In this document: positions 18,244-26,838 of the stretch, one piece after another | Layout of the letters: the number at the start of each line of letters is the position of its first letter | Numbering within the stretch: the stretch's first letter is position 1 | Assembly: GCA_003022005.1 (NCBI GenBank) | Contig: PXRQ01000034.1 | Coordinates: 1 to 42,966 of the forward strand | Length of the DNA stretch: 42,966 nt | DNA from: Halobacteriales archaeon QS_5_70_15 | GTDB lineage: Archaea > Halobacteriota > Halobacteria > Halobacteriales > Haloarculaceae | Direction: 5' to 3' | Program-made: the position numbers and the translations under genes | Notes under the pieces: generated by a model | Database searches by the model: none | Told to the model about the DNA's origin: nothing | What the model saw: the letters and a program-made list of their open reading frames with translations, nothing else

Positions 18244-19221
18244 ATGGAGTACACGTACCTCGGCGAGACCGGGCTCGAGGTTTCGCGCCTGTGTCTGGGC
18301 TGTATGAACTTCGGGAGCGGCGAGTCGTGGATGGTGAACGACCGCGAGCGGAGCCTCGAGATCCTGGACCGCGCGATGGACCTCGGGATAAACTTCCTCG
18401 ACACGGCGAACGTCTACTCGCAGGGCGAATCGGAGGAGATCGTCGGAGAGGCCATCGCCTCCCGTCGCCGGGACGAGCTCGCCGTCGCCACGAAGGTCCG
18501 CTTCCCGATGCGGGACGGGCCCAACGCCTCCGGGCTCTCGCGAAAGCACGTCATCGACCAGGCGTACGCCTCGCTCGACCGGCTCGGGACGGAGTACATC
18601 GACCTCTACCAGATCCACCGGTGGGACGAGAACGTCCCCCTGGAGGAGACGCTGTCGGCGCTGACCCACCTCGTCGACGAGGGGGTCGTGCGGTACCTCG
18701 GCGCCTCGACGATGACGGCCTGGCGGTTCGCGAAGGCGCTGTACGCCGCCGACGCGTGGGGGTACGAGCGGTTCGTCTCGATGCAGCCCGAGTACAACGC
18801 CGTCGACCGCCACGAGGAGGCGAACCTCCTGCCCGCGTGTGCGGCCGAGGGGGTCGGCGTGGTCCCGTGGTCGCCGCTGGCCGGCGGCTTCCTCACGGGC
18901 AAGTACGAGCGGGACGCCGAGCCGTCGGAGGGCACCCGCGCGGCCGACGACGAGTACACCGAGCGGCGGTTCACCGACGAGAACTGGGCGGTGCTCGACG
19001 CGGTGCGGGGGATCGCCGACGAGCGGGACGCGACGCCCGTGCAGGTGTCGCTCGCGTGGCTCCTCGCGACGGACGTGGTGGACGCGCCGATCGTCGGCCC
19101 GAAGCGGATCGACCACCTCGAGGAGTACGTCGGCGCGCTGGACCTGTCCCTGAGCGACGACACCATCGAGCGGATCGAGGCGCCGAAGACGCCCCGGTGG
19201 CCGGCCCCCGGGAAGGACTGA
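18244..19221 (+). CDS. Aldo/keto reductase
   Basis: 325 residues from MEYTYLGETGLEVSRLCLG (the longer frame from 18184 adds an unlikely 20 residues). TIM-barrel NADPH-dependent oxidoreductase. Catalytic tetrad visible: Asp in FLDTANVYS, the Tyr of the same motif, Lys in VATKVRF and His in QIHRWD. Cofactor region: IVGPKRIDHLEEYVGAL. Closest in motif pattern to the AKR family of Gcy/YajO-like sugar-aldehyde reductases. It lies directly upstream of the alpha-glucosidase in the same direction, with 112 bp between, so it may act on sugar aldehydes; substrate not determinable. Confidence 0.9.
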   Translation: MEYTYLGETGLEVSRLCLGCMNFGSGESWMVNDRERSLEILDRAMDLGINFLDTANVYSQGESEEIVGEAIASRRRDELAVATKVRFPMRDGPNASGLSRKHVIDQAYASLDRLGTEYIDLYQIHRWDENVPLEETLSALTHLVDEGVVRYLGASTMTAWRFAKALYAADAWGYERFVSMQPEYNAVDRHEEANLLPACAAEGVGVVPWSPLAGGFLTGKYERDAEPSEGTRAADDEYTERRFTDENWAVLDAVRGIADERDATPVQVSLAWLLATDVVDAPIVGPKRIDHLEEYVGALDLSLSDDTIERIEAPKTPRWPAPGKD

Positions 19222-19333
19222 CACCCCCCGACCGGGGCGTCGCGAGGCAACCGGCGGTTCGACACCGGTGTCCCCAGTACGGGTGACTCGCGGCGCGAGG
19301 AAGTCTTTTGAGCGGTACGTGGGAACGCCGGCC

Positions 19334-21037
19334 ATGGACGAGACCGACCCGACGCGCCCGCCGGTCCCCGAGCGGGCGTGGTGGAAGGAGGCGGTCGTCT
19401 ACCAGATCTACCCGCGGAGCTTCAACGACAGCGACGGCGACGGGATCGGGGACATCCCGGGGATCGTCGAGAAGGTCGACTACCTGGCCGACCTGGGCGT
19501 GGGCTGCGTCTGGCTCTGTCCGGTCTACGACTCCCCGAACCACGACAACGGGTACGACATCCGCGACTACCGGGCGATCATGGACGAGTTCGGGACGATG
19601 GCCGACTGGGAGGAACTGCTGGCGGAGCTCCACGCCCGGGACGTCCGGCTGATCATGGACCTCGTCGTCAACCACACCTCCTCCGAGCACGAGTGGTTCC
19701 GGAAGTCCCGGCGGCGCGAGGACGGCCACGAGGACTACTACTACTGGCGCGACGGCGACCCCGACGAGCCGCCGAACAACTGGAAATCCATCTTCGGGGG
19801 GCCGGCGTGGACGTACGATGAGACCCGGGAGCAGTGGTACCTCCACCTCTTCGACGAGACTCAGCCCGACCTGAACTGGGAGACCCCCGACGTCCGCGAG
19901 GACATCAAGGGGATGATCCGGTGGTGGCTGGAGAAGGGGATTGACGGCTTCCGGATGGACGCGATCAACTTCCTCTCGAAGGCCGAGGGCCTCCCGGACG
20001 GCGACCCGACGCGCGAGTTCGTCGGCTCGGAGCACTACAGCCACGGCCCGCGCATCCACGAGTTCCTGGGGGAGATCCACGGCGAGGTCGTCTCGGACTA
20101 CGACGCCGTGACCGCGGGCGAGATGGGGATGACGACCGTCGAGCGGGCCGCCGACTACCTCGGCAGGGGGGACGAGGGCCTGGACATGGTCTTCCAGTTC
20201 AAGCACCTCGAGGTCGACCGGGCGTCGGACGGCGCGTGGGACCCCGACGAGGAGGGCGAGTGGGGCCTCGCGGACCTCAAGGCGATCGTGACGCGGTGCC
20301 AGCACGAACTGGCGGCCGAGGGCTGGGACGCGGTGTTCGTGGGCAACCACGACCTGCCCCGGGTCGTCTCGCGGTTCGGCGACGAGGCGTACCGCGAGGA
20401 GAGCGCGAAGCTGATCGCGACGTTCCTGCTGACGCTCCGGGGAACGCCGTTCGTCTACCAGGGCGACGAGATCGGGACGACGAACGCCGAGTTCGAGAGT
20501 CCGGACGAACTGGACGACCCGATGATGACCGGGCTCTCCAGGGACCTCCTCGCGGACGGACGGCTCGCCTCCGAGGCGGAGGCCGTGGCGTTCGTCAACC
20601 ACCGGAGCCGCGACCACGCCCGGACGCCGATGCAGTGGTCCGACGCGGCACACGCGGGGTTCACCGACGGCGAACCGTGGTTCCGCGTCAACGAGAACTA
20701 CCCCGAAGTCAACGTCGAACGGGCGCTCGGGGACGAGGACTCGGTGTGGCACTACTACCGCCGGACGATCGATCTCCGGCACCGCGAGGACGCGCTGGTC
20801 TACGGCGCGTACGACCTCCTGCTCCCCGATGATGACCGGATCTACGCCTACACCCGGACGCTGGACGGGGAGACGCTGCTGGTCGTCCTCAACTGGTCGG
20901 CGGCGCCGGCCGCCTTCGAGGCCCCGACGGTCGGGACGGCCGACGCCGAACTCCTGATCGCCGACTACGACGACACTCCCCCCGATCCCGCCGGACACGA
21001 GTTCCGCCCCTACGAGGCGGCCGTCTACCGGCTGTGA
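19334..21037 (+). CDS. GH13 alpha-glucosidase (oligo-1,6-glucosidase-like), paralogue 1
   Basis: 567 residues, cytoplasmic (no signal peptide). Start at MDETDPTRPP, 28 bp after a TATA-like GTCTTTTGA. All four GH13 regions are present: DLVVNHTS (Asp109/His114), GFRMDAINFLSK (nucleophile Asp209), TAGEMGM (acid/base Glu263) and VGNHDLPR (Asp340). The N-terminal WWKEAVVYQIYPRSF and RTPMQWSD are typical of the alpha-glucosidase/trehalose-6-phosphate hydrolase subgroup. Hydrolyses alpha-glucosides such as maltose, isomaltose or sucrose. It is the same length as the gene at 23686 and shares a 66-bp identical block (19378-19443 with 23718-23783), so the two arose by duplication or exchange sequence. 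Confidence 0.93.
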   Translation: MDETDPTRPPVPERAWWKEAVVYQIYPRSFNDSDGDGIGDIPGIVEKVDYLADLGVGCVWLCPVYDSPNHDNGYDIRDYRAIMDEFGTMADWEELLAELHARDVRLIMDLVVNHTSSEHEWFRKSRRREDGHEDYYYWRDGDPDEPPNNWKSIFGGPAWTYDETREQWYLHLFDETQPDLNWETPDVREDIKGMIRWWLEKGIDGFRMDAINFLSKAEGLPDGDPTREFVGSEHYSHGPRIHEFLGEIHGEVVSDYDAVTAGEMGMTTVERAADYLGRGDEGLDMVFQFKHLEVDRASDGAWDPDEEGEWGLADLKAIVTRCQHELAAEGWDAVFVGNHDLPRVVSRFGDEAYREESAKLIATFLLTLRGTPFVYQGDEIGTTNAEFESPDELDDPMMTGLSRDLLADGRLASEAEAVAFVNHRSRDHARTPMQWSDAAHAGFTDGEPWFRVNENYPEVNVERALGDEDSVWHYYRRTIDLRHREDALVYGAYDLLLPDDDRIYAYTRTLDGETLLVVLNWSAAPAAFEAPTVGTADAELLIADYDDTPPDPAGHEFRPYEAAVYRL

Positions 21038-21405
21038 TGATCCGCTACCCGTGACGGGTACGGCGGCCCGTGACGGGTCGTCCACCGCCCCGGCGGGACC
21101 TTCGCCGTAACGGGAGCGCCAACATGCTCCGGTTCGGCCGGTTTCGGGTCGCCGGTTCGGCCGGTTCGTCGGTACCCGACGCGGCGTGCGAACGGCTCCG
21201 CCGGCACCCCGATCGCGGCTCGGCACTCGACTCCGGGAGGACGGTCGACGCGGACACCGGCCGTCATGCGGCGCTCCCGTCCCGACCGGCATCACCGCGC
21301 CCGGGAGTGGAGGGCTGTGATCTCCGCGGGCGGCAGCGGTGGCCCCCACGAGTGGGGTCCCGAACTTCCATACGTGGCCTCCGTGTCGGTGGGGGCACGT
21401 CCCCG
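21038..21405. other. 368-bp gap with short direct and inverted repeats
   Basis: No gene recognised. TACCCGTGACGGGTA (21046-21060) is a perfect palindrome just after the glucosidase stop; its core CCCGTGACGGGT recurs at 21067-21078. A 15-bp direct repeat CCGGTTCGGCCGGTT occurs at 21129-21143 and 21152-21166. The first may act as terminator. The remainder may include the lost start of the beta-glucosidase that follows. Confidence 0.5.
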
Positions 21406-23425
21406 ACCGGAAAGGTCTCCGACCTCGTCGACGCGCTGACCCGGGAGGAGAAACTGCAACTCGTCCACGGGGCGGTCGACCCGGAGGCTGAGGCAACCGG
21501 CTACGTTCCCGGCGTCGAACGGGCGGGCATCCCCCCGCTGAAGCTCGTCGACGGGCCGATAGGGATCCGGACGAACACCAAGCCCGCGACGGCCTTCCCG
21601 GCCTCGATCGCGCTCGCGGCGTCGTTCGACCCGGACCTCGCCCGGACGTTCGGTGCCGCGCTCGCCCGGGAGGCCAGAGCGTACGACCAGGACGTGATAC
21701 TCGCGCCCGGTGTCAACCCGATCCGCGTTCCCCAGCGGGCGGAACTTCGAGTACTACTCCGAGGATCCCGTCGTCGCCGGCGAGATCGCCGCGAGCGTGG
21801 TCGGGGGTATCCAGTCCGAAGGGGTCGTCGCGACCACGAAACACCACGTCGCCAACAACCAGGAACGGGACCGGTGCGGGGTGAGCGCGGAGGTGGACGA
21901 ACGCACGCCGGGAGCTCTACCTCCGTCCGTTCCGCCGGCCGGTTGAGGCCGGAACCGGAGCCGTGATGACCGCGTACAACCGCGTCAACGGGACCCACAC
22001 GAGCGACCACCGCCGGCTCGTCCCCGAGATCCTGGAGGGAGCGTGGGGTTCGAGGGGTTCGTCGTGTCGGACTGGCACGGGACCGAGAGCACCGTCGGCG
22101 CGGCGACCGGGGACCTCGACCTCGAGATGCCCGGCGTGCCCGACGTATCCCGGGGTGGTCTGTTCGGCGAACCGCTCGCCGAGGCGATCGAATCCGGGGC
22201 CGTCCCCGGGACGCGCCTCGACGACATGGTCGAGCGCGTCCTCGGCACGATGGAGCGCTTCGGCCTGCTCGACGACACCGCTCGGGACGCCGGGGCCGTC
22301 GACACGCCCGCTCACCGTGCCCTGGCGGAGCGGATCGCCGTCCGCGGGACGGTTCTGCTGGAGAACGACGGCGTCCTCCCGCTCTCGGAGGGCACCGACG
22401 TGGCGCTGATCGGGCCGCACGTCCACGAGGCGACGGTCGGCGGCGGTGGCTCCTCGGAGATCACCCCTCTCCACCGGACCAGCCCGCGGGAGGGGATCGA
22501 AGCCCGTGCGGGTGGGTCGGTGACGGTCACCCGGAGGGTCACGGAGACGGAGAGCGTCTCGCTGTTCGAGGAACTCCCGTTCGACTTCGGCGACGAGGAC
22601 GAGCCCCGCGACGAAACCGGACCCGCCCCGACGGTGAGTGAGGCGGTCACCGCCGCCGCCGGACGTGCGGACGTGTCCGTCGTGTTCGTCCGGGACGCCG
22701 CCACACGAGGGCCGGGACCGCGAGAGCCTCGCACCGCCCGGCGAGCGGGACGAACTGGTCGGCGCGGTGGCGGATGCCGCCGACCGGACGGTCGTCGTCG
22801 CCTCCAGCGGGCCCGCCGAGCTCCCGGGGCGCGACGCGGTGCTCGAAGCGTGGTACCCCGGTCGGGCGGACGGCCGGGCCATCGCCTCGGTCCTCTACGG
22901 CGACGAGGACCCGTCGGGACGGTTGCCCGTCACCTTCGCCCCCGGAGCGGACTACCCGACGACCGACCCGCGACGGTATCCCGGTGTCGACGACGAGGCA
23001 CACTACGAGGGGGTCCCCTCGTCGGCTACCGGCGCTTCGACGCGACCGGGACCGAGCCCACCTACCCGTTCGGGCACGGCGAGTCCTACGCGACCTTCGG
23101 GTACGGCGCGGCGACAACCGTCAACGAACGGACGGTCCGGGTGTCCGTCGAGAACGTCGGTGCTCGTGCCGGCCGCGAGGTAATCCAGGCGTACGTCCGG
23201 CCGCCCCGGCGGGGCGACGCCGCGCGTCCGGTTCGGGAGCTCGCGGGGTTCGAACCGATCCGCCTCGAGGCGGGCGAGACGCGGGAGGTGGACGCCGACC
23301 TCGAGGAACGGGTCGTCGGGCGGTACGACGACGAGGGGGGGTGGACCGCCGACCCGGGGATGTACGCCGTCGAGGTGGGTCGCTCGGCGGGCGACGTCCG
23401 GACGACCTCGACGATCGCGATCTAA
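21406..23425 (+). pseudogene. GH3 beta-glucosidase, multiply frameshifted
   Basis: Reading across frames gives a nearly whole GH3 protein: VDALTREEKLQLVHGA, PLKLVDGPIGIR, APGVNPIRVPQ | GRNFEYYSEDPVVAGE ... TTKHHVANNQE | AVMTAYNRVNG | GFEGFVVSDWHGT (nucleophile Asp) ... TVLLENDGVLPLS ... ERDELVGAV ... LPVTFAP | YPFGHGESYATFGY and a C-terminal fibronectin-III-like domain ending STIAI. At least five breaks occur (near 21735, 21905, 22045, 22705 and 23015), mostly losses of one or two bases, and no start codon is obvious. The number of lesions makes real decay more likely than sequencing noise. It lies between two intact alpha-glucosidases in the same direction, probably once part of one saccharide-use cluster. 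Confidence 0.88.
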
Positions 23426-23516
23426 GCTGTGATGTCGGACGCCGGTTCCGACCCCCGACGACGGGAGCGGTGTTCCGAAGCCGTCCCCTCGCGGAGGGTC
23501 ACTCCCCGGTTCCCTC

Positions 23517-23566
23517 CACGGAGGGGCCCCTCGGGTGTGACCCACGGAGGGGCCCCTCGGGTGTGA
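23517..23566. repeat. Tandem 24-bp repeat built on GAGGGGCCCCTC palindromes
   Basis: CACGGAGGGGCCCCTCGGGTGTGA is repeated exactly (23517-23540 and 23543-23566) with a CC spacer. Each copy holds the 12-bp perfect palindrome GAGGGGCCCCTC. Located about 80 bp upstream of the TATA box of the second alpha-glucosidase and 92 bp after the beta-glucosidase pseudogene. Could be a double operator or a terminator pair. Confidence 0.75.
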
Positions 23567-23646
23567 ACGTGAACCGAACGGCGGCCGCGGCGGTCCCCCG
23601 GGGCGGAGAGGTCGGGAGCGCGGCGTCGCGCCCACGGGACGCTCGA

Positions 23647-23654
23647 GTATAAAC
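23647..23654 (+). promoter_or_regulatory. TATA box of alpha-glucosidase 2
   Basis: GTATAAAC, about 35 bp before the ATG at 23686, predicting a leader of some 10 nt. Confidence 0.6.
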
Positions 23655-23685
23655 GACTTTGGGGGCAGTACAGGGATGGACTACC

Positions 23686-25389
23686 ATGGAGACCGGGCCG
23701 GACACGCTCGATCGCGAGTGGTGGAAGGAGGCGGTCGTCTACCAGATCTACCCGCGGAGCTTCAACGACAGCGACGGCGACGGCGTCGGCGACATCCCCG
23801 GCATCACCGAACGGGTCGACTACCTGGACGACCTGGGCGTGGACGTCGTCTGGCTCTGTCCGGTCTACGACTCGCCGCAGGCGGACATGGGGTACGACAT
23901 CCGCGACTACCGGGCGATCGACGACCAGTACGGCGACATGGCCGACTGGGAGGCGTTACTGGAGGCGCTCCACGCCCGTGGCATCCGCCTCGTCATGGAC
24001 CTGGTGGTGAACCACACCTCGAACGAGCACGAGTGGTTCCGGCGCTCGCGGCAACGCGAAGCGGGGTACGAGGACTACTACCACCGGGTCGACGGCTCTC
24101 CCGAGGAGCCGCCGAACAACTGGACCTCGTTCTTCGGCGGGTCGGCCTGGAGCTACGACGACGTGCGCGGACAGTGGTATCTCCACCTCTTCGACGAGAA
24201 ACAGCCCGGCCTGAACTGGCGCAACCCCGACGTGCGCGCGGACGTCAAGGCGATGATCCGGTGGTGGCTGGAGAAGGGGATCGACGGCTTCCGGATGGAC
24301 GTGATCAACCTGCTGTCGAAGGCCGAAGGGTTCCCCGATGGCGATCCGGACCCGGAGCGCGAGGGCCTGCCGATCGGCAACGAGCACTTCGTCAACGGGC
24401 CCCGGATCCACGAGTATCTCCGCGAACTCCACGACGACGTCTTCAGCGGGTACGACGTCATGACCGTCGGCGAGATGGTCGCGCTGACGGTCGAGGAGGC
24501 GAACGAGTTCCTCGGGTCCGACGGCGACGGCCTGAACATGGCGTTCCACTTCGATCACGTCTCGATCGACCACGGGGACGCCGGTCGGTGGTCGGTCGGC
24601 GACTGGGAGCTGACCGACCTCGAGGGGATCGTCGAGCGCTGGCAGACCGGACTCGAGGACACCGCGTGGGACGCGCTCTACTGGGAGAACCACGACCAGC
24701 CGCGGAGCGTCTCGCGGTTCGGCGACGTCGAGGACTACCACGCCGAGTCGGCGACGCTGCTGGCGACGTTCCTCATGGCCCATCGCGGAACGCCGTACGT
24801 CTACCAGGGCGAGGAGATCGGGATGACCAACGCCGACTTCGAGTCGCTCGAGGAGTGCCGCGACGTCGCGACGATCAACCGGGTGGAGATGGCCCTCGAC
24901 GCGGGCGAGATCAGTAGCTACGAGGAGATCCGTGACGTCGTCAACTACCAGAGCCGCGACAACGGCCGGACGCCGATGCAGTGGTCCGACGCGGCGAACG
25001 TCGGCTTCACCGACGGGGAGCCCTGGATCAAAGTCAACGAGAACTACCCCGATATCAACGTCGAGCGGGCGGTGGCCGACGACTCCTCGGTCTGGCACTA
25101 CTACCGTGCCCTGATAGGTCTCCGACACGAGGAGGACGTACTCGTTTACGGTGAGTACGAGCTCCTCCTCCCCGAGAACGAGCAGGTCTACGCTTGCGTC
25201 CGGACGCTCGGCGAGGAACGGGTACTCGTCGTCCTCAACTGGACCGACCGGGGTAAGGAGGTCGATCTGAGCGACGACGTGACCGACGGGGGCGCGTCGG
25301 TGCTGATCGCGAACTACGACGAGGTCGGGACCGACCTCGGGGCGCTCGACCTGCGTCCCTACGAGGCACGCGTCTACCGCCTCCCCTGA
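23686..25389 (+). CDS. GH13 alpha-glucosidase, paralogue 2
   Basis: 567 residues from METGPDTLDREWWKEAV. GH13 regions: DLVVNHTSNEHEWF, GFRMDVINLLSK (nucleophile Asp205), VGEMVALT (acid/base Glu263), WENHDQPRS (Asp337) and RTPMQWSDAANVGF. Relative to paralogue 1, region III has VGEMV for AGEMG and region IV has ENHDQP for GNHDLP, the latter being the commoner pattern in this subgroup; substrate preference may differ. The TGA stop is shared with the first base of a family-A repeat. It directly precedes the trmB and sugar ABC transporter genes, so it probably acts on the imported saccharide. Cytoplasmic. Confidence 0.93.
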   Translation: METGPDTLDREWWKEAVVYQIYPRSFNDSDGDGVGDIPGITERVDYLDDLGVDVVWLCPVYDSPQADMGYDIRDYRAIDDQYGDMADWEALLEALHARGIRLVMDLVVNHTSNEHEWFRRSRQREAGYEDYYHRVDGSPEEPPNNWTSFFGGSAWSYDDVRGQWYLHLFDEKQPGLNWRNPDVRADVKAMIRWWLEKGIDGFRMDVINLLSKAEGFPDGDPDPEREGLPIGNEHFVNGPRIHEYLRELHDDVFSGYDVMTVGEMVALTVEEANEFLGSDGDGLNMAFHFDHVSIDHGDAGRWSVGDWELTDLEGIVERWQTGLEDTAWDALYWENHDQPRSVSRFGDVEDYHAESATLLATFLMAHRGTPYVYQGEEIGMTNADFESLEECRDVATINRVEMALDAGEISSYEEIRDVVNYQSRDNGRTPMQWSDAANVGFTDGEPWIKVNENYPDINVERAVADDSSVWHYYRALIGLRHEEDVLVYGEYELLLPENEQVYACVRTLGEERVLVVLNWTDRGKEVDLSDDVTDGGASVLIANYDEVGTDLGALDLRPYEARVYRLP

Positions 25390-25491
25390 TACGGTCGTGC
25401 GCAACTGTTTTCGTTCGACACCACCGGCGTTTCGAGACCGCGGGGACCGGATCCGAGTCGGGACGCGAGAAAGGGCCACGCACGACCGTAC
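25389..25491. repeat. Family-A inverted-repeat element, copy 5
   Basis: 103 bp, the longest copy: outer arms ATACGGTCGTGCG and CGCACGACCGTA are kept but the interior differs and is expanded. The first base is the A of the alpha-glucosidase 2 TGA stop. It separates that gene from trmB. Confidence 0.8.
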
Positions 25492-25614
25492 GAACGGGCG
25501 GTTCGGCGGCGTTTCCGCAGCGTGCGCGCGCATCCGTTACGACCCACTCTTCCCCCGGGACGGGCGTTCCGTGCGACCGAACGGTTGAATACCGCCGGTC
25601 CCACAGTTGGAGTG

Positions 25615-26718
25615 ATGAATCCGGCGGAACTCGTCGAGACGCTGGAGCGGGCGGGGCTCTCGCCATATCAGGCCGACGCCTACGTCACGCTGCTGGGGTA
25701 CGGGTCGACGTCGGCGACGGAGCTCGCGTCGGAGAGTTCGGTGCCGAAACCGCGCATCTACGACGTCCTCGAGGAGCTGGAGGAGCGGGGGTACGTCGAG
25801 ACCTACGAGGCGGGGTCGCTCCACGTTCGCGCGCACAGTCCGGCGGACGTGATGGAGGACCTCCGCTCGCGCGCCGACAGGTTCGAGTCGGCCGCCGAGG
25901 AGGTGGAGGAGCGCTGGGAGCAGCCGGCTCTCGAGTCGAACCGGGCGAGCATCGTCAAGCGGTTCCGGACGGTGTACGAGCGAGCCTCGACGTTCGTCGA
26001 CGGGGCCGAACGCCAGGTCCACCTCTCGCTGACCCCCGAGGAGTTCGGGCGGCTCCGGCCCCGTCTGGCGGCGGCCCACGACCGGGGCGTCTCGGTCCGC
26101 GTGTCGATCCACACCAAGCCCGACGAGTCGCCCCCGGAGCTGGACTTCCGCGGGGCGTGCTGGGAGGCCCGCCACCGGCAGTTCCCCGCCCCGTTCCTCA
26201 CGCTGGTCGACCGACGGAAGACCTGCTTCGCCCACCACCCCGACGCGTTCGAGGAGTACGGCGTCCTCGTCGACGACCGGACCCACGCCCACGTCTTCCA
26301 CTGGTACTTCCGGACGGCGCTGTGGGACCTGTGGGACACGCTCTACGTGGCCACGGGGGACGGGCCGGTCGAGTACCTCGACATCCGGCAGTGCGCCCGG
26401 GACCTCGCGCCGCTCATCGAGGCGGGTGCCGCGGTCCGCGTGCGGATCGAGGGCTACGACATCGAGACCGGCGAGAACGTCGAACTGGAGGGCCGGGCGC
26501 GCGAGGCGATCGTCTCGGCGACGGGCAACCGGAACGACGAGGGCGGACCCTCGATGGCCGGGCAGGTGTCGCTGGTCGTCGGGACGGAGGACGGCTCGAC
26601 GACCACGGTCGGTGGCTGGGGATCGATGCTCGAGTCCGTCGAAGCGACCCACATCACCGTCCTCGACGTGACCGCCCTGGACGGCACCCGACCGGAGTTC
26701 CCGCCGTCCGGAGCGTGA
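25615..26718 (+). CDS. TrmB-family sugar-responsive transcription regulator
   Basis: 367 residues from MNPAELVETLERAGLSPYQ. Residues 1-75 are the TrmB winged-helix domain (YQADAYVTLLGYGSTSATEL, PKPRIYDVLEELEERGYVE), followed by a helical linker (DLRSRADRFESAAEEVEERW) and the C-terminal TrmB effector-binding domain, with VHLSLTPEEFGRL and the ending VEATHITVLDVTALD. TATA-like GTTGAATACC lies about 28 bp upstream. In Thermococcus and Halobacterium relatives bind sugars and control sugar transport or central metabolism. Its position beside the CUT1 transporter makes it the likely local regulator, and the palindrome at 26777-26794 a likely target. Confidence 0.88.
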   Translation: MNPAELVETLERAGLSPYQADAYVTLLGYGSTSATELASESSVPKPRIYDVLEELEERGYVETYEAGSLHVRAHSPADVMEDLRSRADRFESAAEEVEERWEQPALESNRASIVKRFRTVYERASTFVDGAERQVHLSLTPEEFGRLRPRLAAAHDRGVSVRVSIHTKPDESPPELDFRGACWEARHRQFPAPFLTLVDRRKTCFAHHPDAFEEYGVLVDDRTHAHVFHWYFRTALWDLWDTLYVATGDGPVEYLDIRQCARDLAPLIEAGAAVRVRIEGYDIETGENVELEGRAREAIVSATGNRNDEGGPSMAGQVSLVVGTEDGSTTTVGGWGSMLESVEATHITVLDVTALDGTRPEFPPSGA

Positions 26719-26776
26719 TCCAGGGTGCCGGCACCGGGTCGGCGCGAGGAGGAGTCGAACCACACGTAACTACCGC

Positions 26777-26794
26777 TTACAACAGCCGTTGTAA
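26777..26794. promoter_or_regulatory. Palindromic operator upstream of the sugar ABC operon
   Basis: TTACAAC-AGCC-GTTGTAA, perfect 7-bp arms, 12 bp upstream of the TATA box at 26806-26813 in the 120-bp gap between trmB and the substrate-binding protein gene. A site upstream of TATA suggests activation, or repression by a nearby bound protein. It does not match the TTTACTCG-type sites elsewhere in the window, so it is probably read by a different regulator. Confidence 0.6.
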
Positions 26795-26805
26795 ACACCC
26801 CACCT

Positions 26806-26813
26806 ATTTTATA
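26806..26813 (+). promoter_or_regulatory. TATA box of the sugar ABC operon
   Basis: ATTTTATA, about 29 bp before the ATG at 26839, in the most AT-rich part of this gap. Confidence 0.65.
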
Positions 26814-26838
26814 AACGAGTCCGAAGGGAGGTCAAGTC

